Both the position numbers and the translations under genes were made by a program. From an uncultured Aquimarina sp. (GTDB lineage: Bacteria > Bacteroidota > Bacteroidia > Flavobacteriales > Flavobacteriaceae), in contig CANNFM010000011.1 of assembly GCA_947503835.1 (NCBI GenBank), positions 154,629-218,628 on the forward strand: a stretch of 64,000 nucleotides of DNA. The letters are read 5' to 3'. This document shows, in pieces, positions 42,922-52,918 of the stretch. The first letter of the stretch is position 1. Each line of letters opens with the position of its first letter. The notes beneath the pieces are model-generated. The model saw only the letters and a program-made list of their open reading frames with translations. It was not told the origin of the DNA and did no database searches.

Positions 42922-43816
42922 TATTGATAAGTTTCTTTAAGCGTTTAAAATCTTCTTCTGAAGAAAAGGGTATAATTAGCTTACCGCTTCCTTTTCCAGA
43001 AACCTTTATATCAATTTTTGCGCCAAAATACTCAGAGAAGTCTTTAATTCCTTTCGAAATATGTCTTGGTAATTGATTTGGGATCTTGCTCTCAACACTA
43101 TTTTCTATTGGATCATTTAATGATCTAACTATTTTTTCGGTTTCACGAACAGATAATGATTTCCCAATAACTTTTTCGTAAATATCTAATTGTTGTTGTT
43201 GATTATCAATATTGATCAATGCACGACCATGTCCCATTGAGATAAAACCATCTCGCATTCCTGTTTGTACAATAGGGTCAAGTTTTAATAATCTAAGATA
43301 GTTAGCTATTGTAGATCTTTTTTTACCAACTCTATCACTTAATTGTTCTTGTGTTAGGCTTATTTCATCAATAAGGCGCTGGTATGATAATGCGATCTCT
43401 ATAGGATCCAAGTCCTGCCTTTGTATATTCTCTACCAAGGCCATGGTTAATGACTCTTGATCGTTTGCAATACGAATATAGGAAGGTATTGTTTTTAACC
43501 CTGCCAATTTTGAGGCACGAAAACGTCGTTCTCCACTTACCAATTGGTAGTTGTTGAAATCTAGTTTTCTAACCGTAATAGGTTGTATTACACCAACTTC
43601 TTTTATTGAAGTTGCAAGTTCCCGTAATGTTTCATCATTAAAGCTAGTACGAGGTTGAAATGGATTTACATCTATATTCTCTAGTTCTAACTCAATAATA
43701 TTACCAACTACTTTATCGGCATTCTTATCCTCTACAGATTTTATGTCATTATCAGGATCTTTGAGCAGTGCCGATAACCCTCTGCCAAGTGCCTGTTTTT
43801 TTGTTGCCTTCGCCAT
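42911..43816 (-). CDS. parB: Chromosome partitioning protein ParB
   Basis: This is a 301-aa protein. The CTPase/ParB boxes are NPFQPRTSF, LVSGERRFRASKLAG and ALVENIQRQDLDPIE. The helix-turn-helix is SDRVGKKRSTIANYLRLL and the C-terminal dimerisation domain starts near residue 240. It binds parS sites near the origin. It starts 6 bp after parA. Confidence 0.95.
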   Translation of the reverse strand: MAKATKKQALGRGLSALLKDPDNDIKSVEDKNADKVVGNIIELELENIDVNPFQPRTSFNDETLRELATSIKEVGVIQPITVRKLDFNNYQLVSGERRFRASKLAGLKTIPSYIRIANDQESLTMALVENIQRQDLDPIEIALSYQRLIDEISLTQEQLSDRVGKKRSTIANYLRLLKLDPIVQTGMRDGFISMGHGRALINIDNQQQQLDIYEKVIGKSLSVRETEKIVRSLNDPIENSVESKIPNQLPRHISKGIKDFSEYFGAKIDIKVSGKGSGKLIIPFSSEEDFKRLKKLINSED

Positions 43817-43822
43817 GAATCC

Positions 43823-44587
43823 TTAACTATTTTTTTTAATAATTTCGTGAGCTAAACTTAAGTAATTACTAGCTCCTTTACTTCCTGCATCATAATTTAT
43901 AATGCTTTCACCATAACTAGGTGCTTCACTTAAACGTATATTTCGTTGAATGATTGTTTTAAATACCATTTCACTAAAATGCTTCTGAACTTCTTCTACC
44001 ACTTGGTTAGACAATCGTAACCTAGAGTCATACATGGTAAGCAGTAATCCTTCAATATCCAGATCTTTGTTATGCACCTTTTGTACACTTTTTATAGTGT
44101 TTAAAAGTTTACCTAGACCTTCTAATGCAAAATATTCACATTGAATAGGTATCATAACAGAATCAGCAGCGGTTAATGCATTTAGCGTTAGTAAACCAAG
44201 TGAAGGAGCACAGTCAATAAGAATATAATCATATTCTGATTTAAGCGGGTGAATTGCTTTTTTAAGCATATATTCTCGTTCGTCTTTATCTACTAACTCA
44301 ATTTCTATAGCCACCAAATCAATATGTGCAGGTATAATATGCACATTAGGTGCGCTGGTTTCTACAATTGCATCTTCGGGTTTTATCGTATGTTCTAAAA
44401 TTTGATATGAGCCTTTTTCAATACTATCTACATCTAAACCAAGTCCAGAAGTCGCGTTGGCTTGTGGATCAGCATCGATGAGTAATACCTTTTTCTCTAA
44501 AACACCTAGAGAAGCTGCTAAATTTACAGAGGTAGTGGTTTTACCTACACCACCTTTTTGATTGGCAATCGCTATTATTTTACCCAT
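43823..44587 (-). CDS. parA: Chromosome partitioning ATPase ParA
   Basis: This is a 254-aa protein. The deviant Walker A is NQKGGVGKTTTSVNLA, followed by DADPQANATSG and Walker B DCAPSLGLLTLNAL. With ParB it segregates the origin region. It is first in the par-dapB-lepB gene cluster. Confidence 0.96.
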   Translation of the reverse strand: MGKIIAIANQKGGVGKTTTSVNLAASLGVLEKKVLLIDADPQANATSGLGLDVDSIEKGSYQILEHTIKPEDAIVETSAPNVHIIPAHIDLVAIEIELVDKDEREYMLKKAIHPLKSEYDYILIDCAPSLGLLTLNALTAADSVMIPIQCEYFALEGLGKLLNTIKSVQKVHNKDLDIEGLLLTMYDSRLRLSNQVVEEVQKHFSEMVFKTIIQRNIRLSEAPSYGESIINYDAGSKGASNYLSLAHEIIKKNS

Positions 44588-44670
44588 GTGGGGAGATTTG
44601 GATTTAAGAGGTAAAAATACAATTAATTATATATTATAAAAATGAAAAATGTTAACAGTAGTTAATAAAA

Positions 44671-44697
44671 AAGACCATCCGCTTTTAGGGATGGTCT
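44671..44697 (-). terminator. Rho-independent terminator of the SDR gene
   Basis: On the minus strand AGACCATCC and GGATGGTCT arms are followed by a TTTTTT run. It lies 30 bp after the SDR stop and before parA. Confidence 0.8.
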
Positions 44698-44726
44698 AAC
44701 GTACTTCTATTATTGTTAATAACTAC

Positions 44727-45608
44727 TTATTTCTTGTTTTTAGATCGGATTGAAGCTTCTAGCATATCCCACATTTCTTCGGGAACCTGATCTAACATAT
44801 TAAACTCTCCAGCGCCTTTCAACCATTCACCACCATCAATTGTAACTACCTCACCATTAACGTAGGCAGAGAAATCTGATACTAGGTACGCAGCTAGGTT
44901 AGCAAGCTCTTGATGATTACCAACGCGTCCTAATGGTACTTGCTTGGTAATGTCAAGTTTTTCTTTTAGGTCTCCAGGCATTAATCTATCCCATGCTCCT
45001 TTTGTAGGAAAAGGTCCTGGTGCTATTGCATTGAAACGCATCCCGTATTTTGCCCATTCTACAGCTAAAGATCTTGTCATTGCAAGTACACCTGCTTTTG
45101 CCGTAGCACTTGGTACTACATAAGCAGATCCTGTCCAGGCATATGTGGTAACAATATTAAGAACCGTTGTGTTTTTGTATTGGATATCGATCCATTTTTT
45201 TCCAAAAGCTAAAGTACAGTTTTTGGTTCCTTTTAATACAATATCGATAATGGTATCAAAAGCATTGGCAGATAAACGTTCTGTTGGGGAGATAAAATTA
45301 CCTGCTGCATTATTAAGTAATACATCTACCGATCCAAATGTTTCGAAAACCTTGTCTCTCATTGCTTCGACTTGATCATAATGACGAACATCACATTGCA
45401 ATGGTAAACAAGTGCCTCCGGTCTCGGCTTCTAGTTCTTTAGCAGTGTTTTCTAGTTTTTCTAGATTACGAGAAGTAATAGCTACTTTAGCTCCTAGTTC
45501 TAGAAAGTATTTAGTCATTGCTTTTCCTAATCCACTACCACCACCAGTAACTACTATGTTTTTTCCTTTTAGTGCCCCATCACGAAGCATTTTTTCTGTA
45601 TAACTCAT
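44727..45608 (-). CDS. Short-chain dehydrogenase/reductase (2,4-dienoyl-CoA reductase-like)
   Basis: This is a 293-aa protein. The NADP loop is VVTGGGSGLGKAM, with NNAAGNFISP and the late TIDGGEWLKGAGEF. The expected Tyr of the YxxxK motif is not obvious (VVPSATAKAGVLAM, where the Tyr is replaced by Ser). This fits decr-type dienoyl-CoA reductases, which lack the canonical Tyr. It probably acts in fatty-acid oxidation. It is transcribed alone. Confidence 0.82.
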   Translation of the reverse strand: MSYTEKMLRDGALKGKNIVVTGGGSGLGKAMTKYFLELGAKVAITSRNLEKLENTAKELEAETGGTCLPLQCDVRHYDQVEAMRDKVFETFGSVDVLLNNAAGNFISPTERLSANAFDTIIDIVLKGTKNCTLAFGKKWIDIQYKNTTVLNIVTTYAWTGSAYVVPSATAKAGVLAMTRSLAVEWAKYGMRFNAIAPGPFPTKGAWDRLMPGDLKEKLDITKQVPLGRVGNHQELANLAAYLVSDFSAYVNGEVVTIDGGEWLKGAGEFNMLDQVPEEMWDMLEASIRSKNKK

Positions 45609-45690
45609 ATGTGTATTATTATCAATTTGGTGAAAGTTACAATTTATACTTCAAAATACTATGCATGCATAGTATTTTTTTTCTATCCTT

Positions 45691-47823
45691 TTACTCAAAT
45701 GCTGAAATCAAAATTTCTAGAATTGTAATTGCTGCATCACTAATCTTTGTCCCTGGGCCAAAAATGGCTACAGCTCCGGCATCGAATAAATAATCATAAT
45801 CATCAGGAGGAATTACACCGCCAACTATAATCATAATATCTTCTCTACCGTATTTTTTTAATTCTGAAACAATTTGTGGCACTAATGTCTTGTGTCCTCC
45901 TGCAAGAGAAGATACACCTACAATATGCACATCATTTTCTACAGCTTGTTTAGCAGCTTCTGCCGGTGTTTGAAAAAGAGGTCCAATATCGACATCAAAA
46001 CCTACATCAGCATAACTAGTAGCCACCACTTTTGCTCCTCGGTCATGCCCATCTTGTCCCATCTTAGCAATCATTATTCTGGGTCTACGACCTTCTAAAT
46101 TGGCAAATTGATTTGCTAATTCTCTTGCTTTGTTAAAGGATTGATCATCTTTTATTTCTTTAGCGTACACTCCTGTAAATGATTTGATTTCTGCTTTATA
46201 TCTTCCAAATTCCTTTTCTAAAGCATCACTAATTTCACCTAAAGTGGCTCTTAGTTTGGCTGCTTCTACTGCTAAAGCTAATAAATTTTCAGAATCATTT
46301 GTTGCTGCCTTAGTTAAATTGTGTAGCGCTTCTTTTACGGCTTGATCATCTCTTGATGCTTTTACTTTATTCAGCCCATCTATTTGTTGAGTTCGAACAG
46401 CTTGATTATCTACCTTAAGAGTGCTAATAGCTTCTTCTTCTTCAAGTTTAAATTTATTAACCCCTATAATTATATCTTGCTCGCTATCTATCCTGGCTTG
46501 CTTACGGGCAGCAGCTTCTTCAATACGCATTTTAGGTATTCCAGCTTCAATTGCTTTGGTCATTCCCCCTAATTCTTCTACTTCTTCAATAAGCTGTAAG
46601 GCTTTTTCTGCAATTTGATGGGTTAAAGACTCTACATAGTAGCTTCCTGCCCATGGGTCTACTGTACGTGTAATCTGTGTTTCTTCCTGAAGATAAATTT
46701 GCGTGTTTCTAGCAATCCTTGCAGAAAAATCGGTGGGTAGTGCTATAGCTTCATCCAAAGCATTTGTATGCAAACTCTGTGTACCACCAAAAGCGGCAGC
46801 ACTAGCTTCGATACAAGTACGGGCAACATTATTAAATGGATCTTGAGCAGTTAAACTCCATCCACTAGTCTGGCAGTGTGTACGAAGCATCAAAGATTTA
46901 GGGTTTTTAGGATTAAATTGTTTTATCAATTTAGCCCAAAGCATGCGGGCGGCTCGCATTTTAGCAATTTCCATAAAATGATTCATACCGATTGCCCAAA
47001 AGAAGGATAAGCGCGGAGCAAATGAATCAATATCTAGCCCAGCATCGATACCTTTTCTAATATATTCTAACCCATCTGCTAAGGTATATGCTAACTCTAT
47101 ATCGCATGTAGCACCAGCTTCCTGCATATGATATCCCGAAATACTAATTGGATTAAATTTTGGCATATTTTTAGAACAATACCTGAAGATATCGCTAATA
47201 ATACGCATAGATGGAGTGGGTGGGTATATGTATGTATTACGCACCATAAACTCCTTTAAAATATCATTTTGTATCGTGCCCGAAAGTAATTTTTTTTCAA
47301 CACCTTGTTCTTCGGCTGCTACAATATAAAATGCCATTATTGGTAATACCGCACCATTCATGGTCATAGAAACAGACATTTTATCGAGTGGTATTTGATC
47401 AAAAAGCACTTTCATGTCTTCAACGGTATCAATAGCCACCCCAGCCATACCAACATCTCCAAATACTCGCTCGTGATCACTGTCGTATCCACGATGTGTA
47501 GCTAGGTCAAAAGCTACAGAAAGTCCTTTTTGCCCAGCAGCAAGATTTCTACGGTAAAATGCATTACTTTCTTCTGCGGTAGAAAATCCGGCATATTGCC
47601 TAATGGTCCATGGTCTACGAACATACATTGTTGAGTATGGTCCTCTTAAGTATGGAGGTAATCCAGCAGAAAAATTTAGATGATCCAGATGAGCAATATC
47701 ATCTTTATTATAAGAAGATTTAATAGGTATACCTTCTGAAGTATTAATAGTTACCGCTTCCTTTTTAGTGCTTGATACGGTGTTCTTTGGCAGTTGTAAA
47801 TGCTGTAAATCTTTTCTATTCAT
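45691..47823 (-). CDS. Methylmalonyl-CoA mutase, large (B12-binding) subunit
   Basis: This is a 710-aa protein. The N-terminal TIM barrel has RPWTIRQYAGFSTAEESN and FDLATHRGYDSD. The C-terminal B12-binding domain (about 575-705) has the base-off motif GQDGHDRGAK and VVGVSSLAGGH-like residues. It interconverts methylmalonyl-CoA and succinyl-CoA with adenosylcobalamin. It lies 3 bp after a lipoprotein gene, and the small-subunit gene is about 1.5 kb upstream in the same direction. Confidence 0.93.
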   Translation of the reverse strand: MNRKDLQHLQLPKNTVSSTKKEAVTINTSEGIPIKSSYNKDDIAHLDHLNFSAGLPPYLRGPYSTMYVRRPWTIRQYAGFSTAEESNAFYRRNLAAGQKGLSVAFDLATHRGYDSDHERVFGDVGMAGVAIDTVEDMKVLFDQIPLDKMSVSMTMNGAVLPIMAFYIVAAEEQGVEKKLLSGTIQNDILKEFMVRNTYIYPPTPSMRIISDIFRYCSKNMPKFNPISISGYHMQEAGATCDIELAYTLADGLEYIRKGIDAGLDIDSFAPRLSFFWAIGMNHFMEIAKMRAARMLWAKLIKQFNPKNPKSLMLRTHCQTSGWSLTAQDPFNNVARTCIEASAAAFGGTQSLHTNALDEAIALPTDFSARIARNTQIYLQEETQITRTVDPWAGSYYVESLTHQIAEKALQLIEEVEELGGMTKAIEAGIPKMRIEEAAARKQARIDSEQDIIIGVNKFKLEEEEAISTLKVDNQAVRTQQIDGLNKVKASRDDQAVKEALHNLTKAATNDSENLLALAVEAAKLRATLGEISDALEKEFGRYKAEIKSFTGVYAKEIKDDQSFNKARELANQFANLEGRRPRIMIAKMGQDGHDRGAKVVATSYADVGFDVDIGPLFQTPAEAAKQAVENDVHIVGVSSLAGGHKTLVPQIVSELKKYGREDIMIIVGGVIPPDDYDYLFDAGAVAIFGPGTKISDAAITILEILISAFE

Positions 47824-47826
47824 TAC

Positions 47827-48468
47827 TCAAAATTTCATTTTTCCAATGTACCCATCAAAATTTACTTCAAAAGGAGTGATTAAATTAATCATGAATGTTT
47901 GTTTGTTTGCTGAGATAATATAAAAAGTACTAAATGTTTTTATTTTAGAGGCAAGATGATCAACTTCAAATATTGACCTAAACATAGTGAAATCTTTATT
48001 TTTTGTATAAGTAGCTGTTAGTTTTTTAAAATTCAGGTTAGTCGAAAAACTTATCTGATTATTTTTTTGTTTTATCATTGAAAGCAGCGTTTTAGCATCA
48101 TTTTTGCTAAAATTCATGTATGACAAGGTGTTAATGGTATATGTAGACCTGGTATAAGGATCAAAGAATAAGTAAAAAGAACCTTGTATATCCCTCATGC
48201 CCTCAAGTCTTTTCATTTCATTGCTTACTTGTTTTTTGGTTAAAGAAGAATCAAGAATTGATCTATATTGTGTAATTGTATATGGTTCAAAACCTTCAGG
48301 TAAATACGTTTTAACCAATCCATTTTCTAGAGGAAAGTAATCTCCAATCAAATTATCTGAAGAATTTGTACTTGATTTTTCAATCCAATTATGCGCTTCT
48401 TTAATAACAGTGTTGCAAGAAATTAAAAGTAATAAAGTGCTAATAATAAAACCGTGACTTATCTTCAT
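47827..48468 (-). CDS. Lipoprotein of unknown function in the mutase operon
   Basis: This is a 213-aa protein with a lipoprotein signal (STLLLLISC). Its middle has GDYFPLENGLVKTYLPEGFEPYTI. It reads as an outer-membrane- or inner-membrane-anchored periplasmic protein. It sits 3 bp before the large mutase subunit gene, so it is surely co-transcribed. I see no recognisable domain. Confidence 0.6.
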   Translation of the reverse strand: MKISHGFIISTLLLLISCNTVIKEAHNWIEKSSTNSSDNLIGDYFPLENGLVKTYLPEGFEPYTITQYRSILDSSLTKKQVSNEMKRLEGMRDIQGSFYLFFDPYTRSTYTINTLSYMNFSKNDAKTLLSMIKQKNNQISFSTNLNFKKLTATYTKNKDFTMFRSIFEVDHLASKIKTFSTFYIISANKQTFMINLITPFEVNFDGYIGKMKF

Positions 48469-48571
48469 AGAAGAGAAACAATATTAAAAATGTAAAATTA
48501 CGGTTTTATTGATAATTTATTTTAGAAAACACTAATAAAATTAACTAATAACTGAGATTGTTATAAAAAAA

Positions 48572-49198
48572 CTACCCAAAAGCTTTTTCAATTACCATTA
48601 AAATAGAATAGTAAATGTCAAATGCAATAAATTTCTTTATTTCATCAGTACGTAATTCTCTGTCAGATAGGTAATAGAATTTTTGTGACACAAGAGATGT
48701 GCTAATGTTTCCATCCTCTTCGAGTTTGTTAATAATATCTCTAAAGTCATCACTCTCACTATTATTTTTTAAACATTGTATAAAGCCACCTCTGTAATTA
48801 AAGATTAGAATTTCTTCTTCATTCTTACCCGATGTTGATGGGTGTGACTTTTTTACAGCCTCTTGGTTTTCGTATTCACTTAATTTAACCCATAGAGAGT
48901 TTTTATTAGTAGCTATTTTCTTAAATGAACGGGTTAATTGTATAGAATTATTTGATGGAAGTTTTCTTAGATCCAAAGATAAACTGGCAACTTCAGCTAA
49001 AAAAGTTCTATAGGTTTTTATAGAATCGTTACCAAACTTATAATAACTAAATAGATCATTCTCAAATGAATCGTAGGCTTTTTTTATAATCCCTGTTTCA
49101 TCTACATCGAGGCAATAATTACCTGATTGCGGATAGGACGAAGTAATAGATGTTAGTAGAAAAATGGCTAAAATTCCAGATCTAATCTTAAGGGGCAT
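48572..49198 (-). CDS. Exported protein of unknown function
   Basis: This is a 208-aa protein from the ATG at 49198, which gives a signal peptide (SGILAIFLLTSITSSYPQ). An in-frame start at 49264 would precede it with an unlikely polar stretch. No family is recognised. It lies between the small mutase gene and the lipoprotein gene, all in one direction, but with 88-104 bp gaps that could hold promoters. Confidence 0.55.
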   Translation of the reverse strand: MPLKIRSGILAIFLLTSITSSYPQSGNYCLDVDETGIIKKAYDSFENDLFSYYKFGNDSIKTYRTFLAEVASLSLDLRKLPSNNSIQLTRSFKKIATNKNSLWVKLSEYENQEAVKKSHPSTSGKNEEEILIFNYRGGFIQCLKNNSESDDFRDIINKLEEDGNISTSLVSQKFYYLSDRELRTDEIKKFIAFDIYYSILMVIEKAFG

Positions 49199-49286
49199 TG
49201 ATTTAGATTTAGTAATGTTAATGTATAGGCTATATTTTATATTAAATGAGCTGCAAGTTAACAATAAGTTAGCTAATATTAACGTT

Positions 49287-50657
49287 TTATTGTATTTTTT
49301 TATCTACAAACTGACTTAATCGCCTCTTAAGGATAGGTTCGAGTAGGGCTTTTCTTACCTTTTTATTTGGAAATACTTGTTTTTGAAAAGTAGGTGTAAT
49401 TTCTTCAAGATTTCGATACTTATTAGTCCCGGTTAGTATAATTTCTTCATTATCGAAGAGCTCCTGTTCTTTTGCAGCACTTTCTTTGATCTTTTTCTGT
49501 ATAGTGCCAGATTTTAATTGATTTAAAAAACCACCTCCTGCTTCAATGTTCTTAAATAAAGACAGTGCTTTATTTGCTAATTGGTCGGTTATTGTCTCTA
49601 TGTAATATGATCCTGAAGCTGGGTTCTCTACACTATCAAAATAACTTTCGTTTTTCAGAATTAAAAGCTGATTGAGCGAAATCCTGGTGCCAAAATCATT
49701 CTCGAGGTTGTAAATATCATCATATGGAAGATTATAAACTGTATCGGCTCCTCCTAGTATAGCGCTCATGCATTCTGTTGTGGTACGCAGCATATTCACG
49801 TTATAGTCCAAAATAGTCTTATTGCGATGAGATGGGTATGCGATAATGTGGCATTTTTCGGAAACTTTATATTCTGAAGCCAAAGTGTTCCATAACAATC
49901 TAAGTGCTCGTAGTTTTGCAGTCTCAAAAAAATAATTTCCGCCTACAGCAACTTTGAATACTATTATTTGTGATCCTTTAAAAGGATTGGTCTCTTTATC
50001 GTTGAAATAATTTAGATATTCATTGGCATGGGCTAATGCATATGCTAATTGTTGAACCATTGTAGCACCTGCATTTTGATATAAATCAATGTCGACACTT
50101 ATACCACTTTTTAGATATGTACTTTGTTTTGTAAGTTCGGTTAACGAATGATGGTCTTCTTTGAGGTTAGTATACCAATTACCAGTATTTGCTAGGTTAC
50201 CTATTATGTCTGTAAGGACATAAACATTCAAATCTGAAGTTTTAGAAACCTCATTTATTTTCTTGATGTAAGAAGTCGAAAGAAATTTGGTCTCAATGTA
50301 TATTGATATCTCAGAAGCAATTCCTTCTATAAGTTCTTTAGGCTCAATAGTATCTTTCTCAATAACAAAATAGATACTTTCGGCACCCTTTTTTATGGCT
50401 TCAATAGCTTTTTGATTTCCAGAGGTGGCATCTGCAACTTCAATTTTTAGAGAATTTTTCCAGTCAGAAGGATGAGTAACCGGATTATTAATGTCTAAAA
50501 GATCTTCTTGATCATAAAAAGGTTTTACATCAATACCTTCTAAAGATTTAAAAATCAATGCTTCATTATAGTCCGCACCTTTAAGATCAAATTGAATTTT
50601 TTGTTTCCATTGCTTAGCAGAAACTTTTTCAAAACTATCAAATAAGGGTTTAGTCAT
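49287..50657 (-). CDS. Methylmalonyl-CoA mutase, small subunit
   Basis: This is a 456-aa protein. It has the TIM-barrel mutase fold (SFEKVSAKQWKQKI, YQNAGATMVQQLAYALAHANEY, RTTTECMSAILGGADTVYNLP) but no B12-binding domain, as expected of the non-catalytic partner. The ATG at 50657 is chosen because it overlaps the stop of the DivIC-like gene by 8 bp (ATGACTAA); an upstream in-frame ATG at 50714 would overlap it much more. It forms a heterodimer with the large subunit. Confidence 0.88.
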   Translation of the reverse strand: MTKPLFDSFEKVSAKQWKQKIQFDLKGADYNEALIFKSLEGIDVKPFYDQEDLLDINNPVTHPSDWKNSLKIEVADATSGNQKAIEAIKKGAESIYFVIEKDTIEPKELIEGIASEISIYIETKFLSTSYIKKINEVSKTSDLNVYVLTDIIGNLANTGNWYTNLKEDHHSLTELTKQSTYLKSGISVDIDLYQNAGATMVQQLAYALAHANEYLNYFNDKETNPFKGSQIIVFKVAVGGNYFFETAKLRALRLLWNTLASEYKVSEKCHIIAYPSHRNKTILDYNVNMLRTTTECMSAILGGADTVYNLPYDDIYNLENDFGTRISLNQLLILKNESYFDSVENPASGSYYIETITDQLANKALSLFKNIEAGGGFLNQLKSGTIQKKIKESAAKEQELFDNEEIILTGTNKYRNLEEITPTFQKQVFPNKKVRKALLEPILKRRLSQFVDKKIQ

Positions 50658-51009
50658 TTTTGTTGTTTTTGGGTATGCTATCATCATATTCGATGATATA
50701 AATTTCTTCATCATCTCGTTTCATGAAATATTCTTCACGAGCGAATTTTTCTAGTTCATTACTATCCTTTAAGACTTTTATATCTTTTTGATCTTTGATG
50801 ATCTCTTTAATATAGTACTCTTTATTATCATCTAATTCTCTTATTTCCTGATCTAGCTCCTTATGAATCAACCAAGAATTAGTATCTAAAAATAACATCC
50901 ACACCACAAAAAGAAGTACAATTAAGACATATTTATTTAAAAATATGGCAAATATCGGGATTAGTGCCGGTTTGTTTTTTAATTCCTGAAAATAACTTTT
51001 AAGCTTCAA
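50650..51009 (-). CDS. Septum formation initiator (DivIC/FtsB-like)
   Basis: This is a 119-aa protein. One transmembrane helix (about 27-45) is followed by a coiled coil (ELDQEIRELDDNKEYYIKEI) and the FAREEYFMKRDDEEIYII tail typical of DivIC/FtsB. It would help assemble the divisome. It lies 38 bp after udk. Confidence 0.85.
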   Translation of the reverse strand: MKLKSYFQELKNKPALIPIFAIFLNKYVLIVLLFVVWMLFLDTNSWLIHKELDQEIRELDDNKEYYIKEIIKDQKDIKVLKDSNELEKFAREEYFMKRDDEEIYIIEYDDSIPKNNKND

Positions 51010-51047
51010 TCTTAATAAGATTAATGTTGGTTGTAAAGGTACAAAAG

Positions 51048-51656
51048 TTAATTCAAGCGTTCCTTGATAATGGTACGCACAATATCAACAGCCACATTAT
51101 TGTAGTGATTATTTGGTATAATAAGATCGGCAAATTCTTTGGTAGGATCAATAAATTGTTGATGCATAGGTTTTAGTGTATTCTGGTATCGATCTAATAC
51201 TTCATCCATATCACGACCACGTTCTGCAATATCCCGTTTTAATCTTCTAATTAATCGCTCGTCACTATCTGTATGTACATATATCTTGATATCAAGCATA
51301 TCTCTTATTTCTGGATTTGTAAGAATAAGGATACCCTCAACGATCATTACTTTTCTCGGTTTTGTGCTAATCGTTTCACTTGTGCGGTTATGATCGGCAA
51401 AAGAATAAACGGGTTGATCTATGGTTTCGCCTTTACGTAATGTTGCTAAATGCTCTCCTAATAAATCAAAATCAATTGATTGTGGATGATCAAAATTTAT
51501 TTTTACTCGCTCTTCGTAAGTGAGATGACTAGTATCTTTGTAGTATGAATCCTGAGAAATAACACATACCTCATTTTTGGGTAATTCATTAACGATTTGA
51601 TTAACCACGGTGGTTTTTCCACAACCAGTTCCTCCAGCAATACCTATAATTAGCAT
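51048..51656 (-). CDS. udk: Uridine kinase
   Basis: This is a 202-aa protein from ATG 51656 (MLIIGIAGGTGCGKTT); an in-frame start six codons earlier is possible. It has a P-loop, DSYYKD, NFDHPQSIDFDLL and RRLKRDIAERGRD. It phosphorylates uridine and cytidine with ATP or GTP in pyrimidine salvage. Confidence 0.93.
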   Translation of the reverse strand: MLIIGIAGGTGCGKTTVVNQIVNELPKNEVCVISQDSYYKDTSHLTYEERVKINFDHPQSIDFDLLGEHLATLRKGETIDQPVYSFADHNRTSETISTKPRKVMIVEGILILTNPEIRDMLDIKIYVHTDSDERLIRRLKRDIAERGRDMDEVLDRYQNTLKPMHQQFIDPTKEFADLIIPNNHYNNVAVDIVRTIIKERLN

Positions 51657-51775
51657 TTTTATTTTTTTTGGCAAATTTAGAAATAGTTATTGAGTTATTT
51701 GGTTTTTGAGTAAGCGAGTTTTTTTTGAATATGAACATTCAATACACTAGCTAATTATTATAAACAGAATATAGT

Positions 51776-52861
51776 TCATTTTTGGGAAGGGTAATAAATT
51801 ACTCCCGAAGAAGAATCTTTTATAGCTCCAGTTACAGATTTGAGGCAATTTGTTTCATTTTGCTCTCTTAATACTCCCATAAAAGCAAAGATTAAGGCCT
51901 CTTTGAAATCAATAATATCCTCAGAAGGAATTACTACTGTGGCAAATCCTGTCAATTTTTGCTGTATCGTTTCGATTAGAAAATCATTTTTTGCCCCACC
52001 TCCTGTTATGAATAGAGTTGAATCTTTTTTCTTGGTATTTTTAATATCATTTGCAATTTGAGAAGCGATATGTATAATAGATGTGTACAAAAGGTTCTCA
52101 ACACTATCTTGAGTATTATCAATGATCGGAATTACTTTTTCAACAAACCATTCATACCCTAATGATTTAGGGTAGGGTAGGTTGTAGTGTTCTAAAGTAT
52201 TAAGTTTATCTAATAGTGTAGTGTTTATTTTTCCGGTACTTGCAAGTTGCCCACCTTTGTCATATTCGAGATTGATTTTTTGACAAATAAAATTAAGCAA
52301 CATATTTGCAGGCGAAATATCGTAGGCCATTCTTTGTGCTTTACTATCAAAAGAAATATTGCTAATCCCACCAAGGTTTAGGCAAAAATCATATTCACTA
52401 AATAATAATTGATCCCCAATAGGAACGAGTGGTGCTCCCTGGCCACCTAAAGCAACATCATTGGTTCTAAAATCACAAATCACTTTTTGGCCGCTTGCAT
52501 TTGCTATATGTTGTCCAGAACCAATTTGGTAAGTAAGTCCAACCTCTGGTTGGTGAAAAACAGTATGCCCGTGGCTGGCAATAAAATTTACCTCTAAAGT
52601 ATATTTTTTGATAAAACGTTTAGTTTGTTCTCCCAACCAGTTTCCATACTCGTTATGAAAAGTTAATAACTTTGAAGCTTCTAGATGTACGGTGTTTTTT
52701 AATTGATCCTTGAATGTAGTACTATAATCAACACTTTCAGTCTTTTTTATTGAAAAACTCCAGGTGCCATTTTTGTTTTCAAAATGACAATAAGCAATAT
52801 CTAAGCCATCCAGAGAGGTTCCAGACATTAGACCAATTACTTTGTATGTTTTTTGTATCAT
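51776..52861 (-). CDS. anmK: Anhydro-N-acetylmuramic acid kinase
   Basis: This is a 361-aa protein. ATP/sugar motifs are VIGLMSGTSLDGLDIAY, SHGHTVFHQP, DFRTNDVALGGQGAPLVP and LFITGGGAKNDFL. It phosphorylates and opens 1,6-anhydroMurNAc in cell-wall recycling. ATG 52861 is preferred; 52867 is two codons upstream. It is a single gene. Confidence 0.93.
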   Translation of the reverse strand: MIQKTYKVIGLMSGTSLDGLDIAYCHFENKNGTWSFSIKKTESVDYSTTFKDQLKNTVHLEASKLLTFHNEYGNWLGEQTKRFIKKYTLEVNFIASHGHTVFHQPEVGLTYQIGSGQHIANASGQKVICDFRTNDVALGGQGAPLVPIGDQLLFSEYDFCLNLGGISNISFDSKAQRMAYDISPANMLLNFICQKINLEYDKGGQLASTGKINTTLLDKLNTLEHYNLPYPKSLGYEWFVEKVIPIIDNTQDSVENLLYTSIIHIASQIANDIKNTKKKDSTLFITGGGAKNDFLIETIQQKLTGFATVVIPSEDIIDFKEALIFAFMGVLREQNETNCLKSVTGAIKDSSSGVIYYPSQK

Positions 52862-52918
52862 AGACATTTATGACCTCCAAACTAGCAAATTAATTTTAAT
52901 GAGATTCTTTTTGTGCTA

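Noticed and set aside
42911..44587. Chromosome origin or parS site
   Set aside because: parA and parB are present, but I found no clear parS palindrome in the flanking intergenic DNA by eye.
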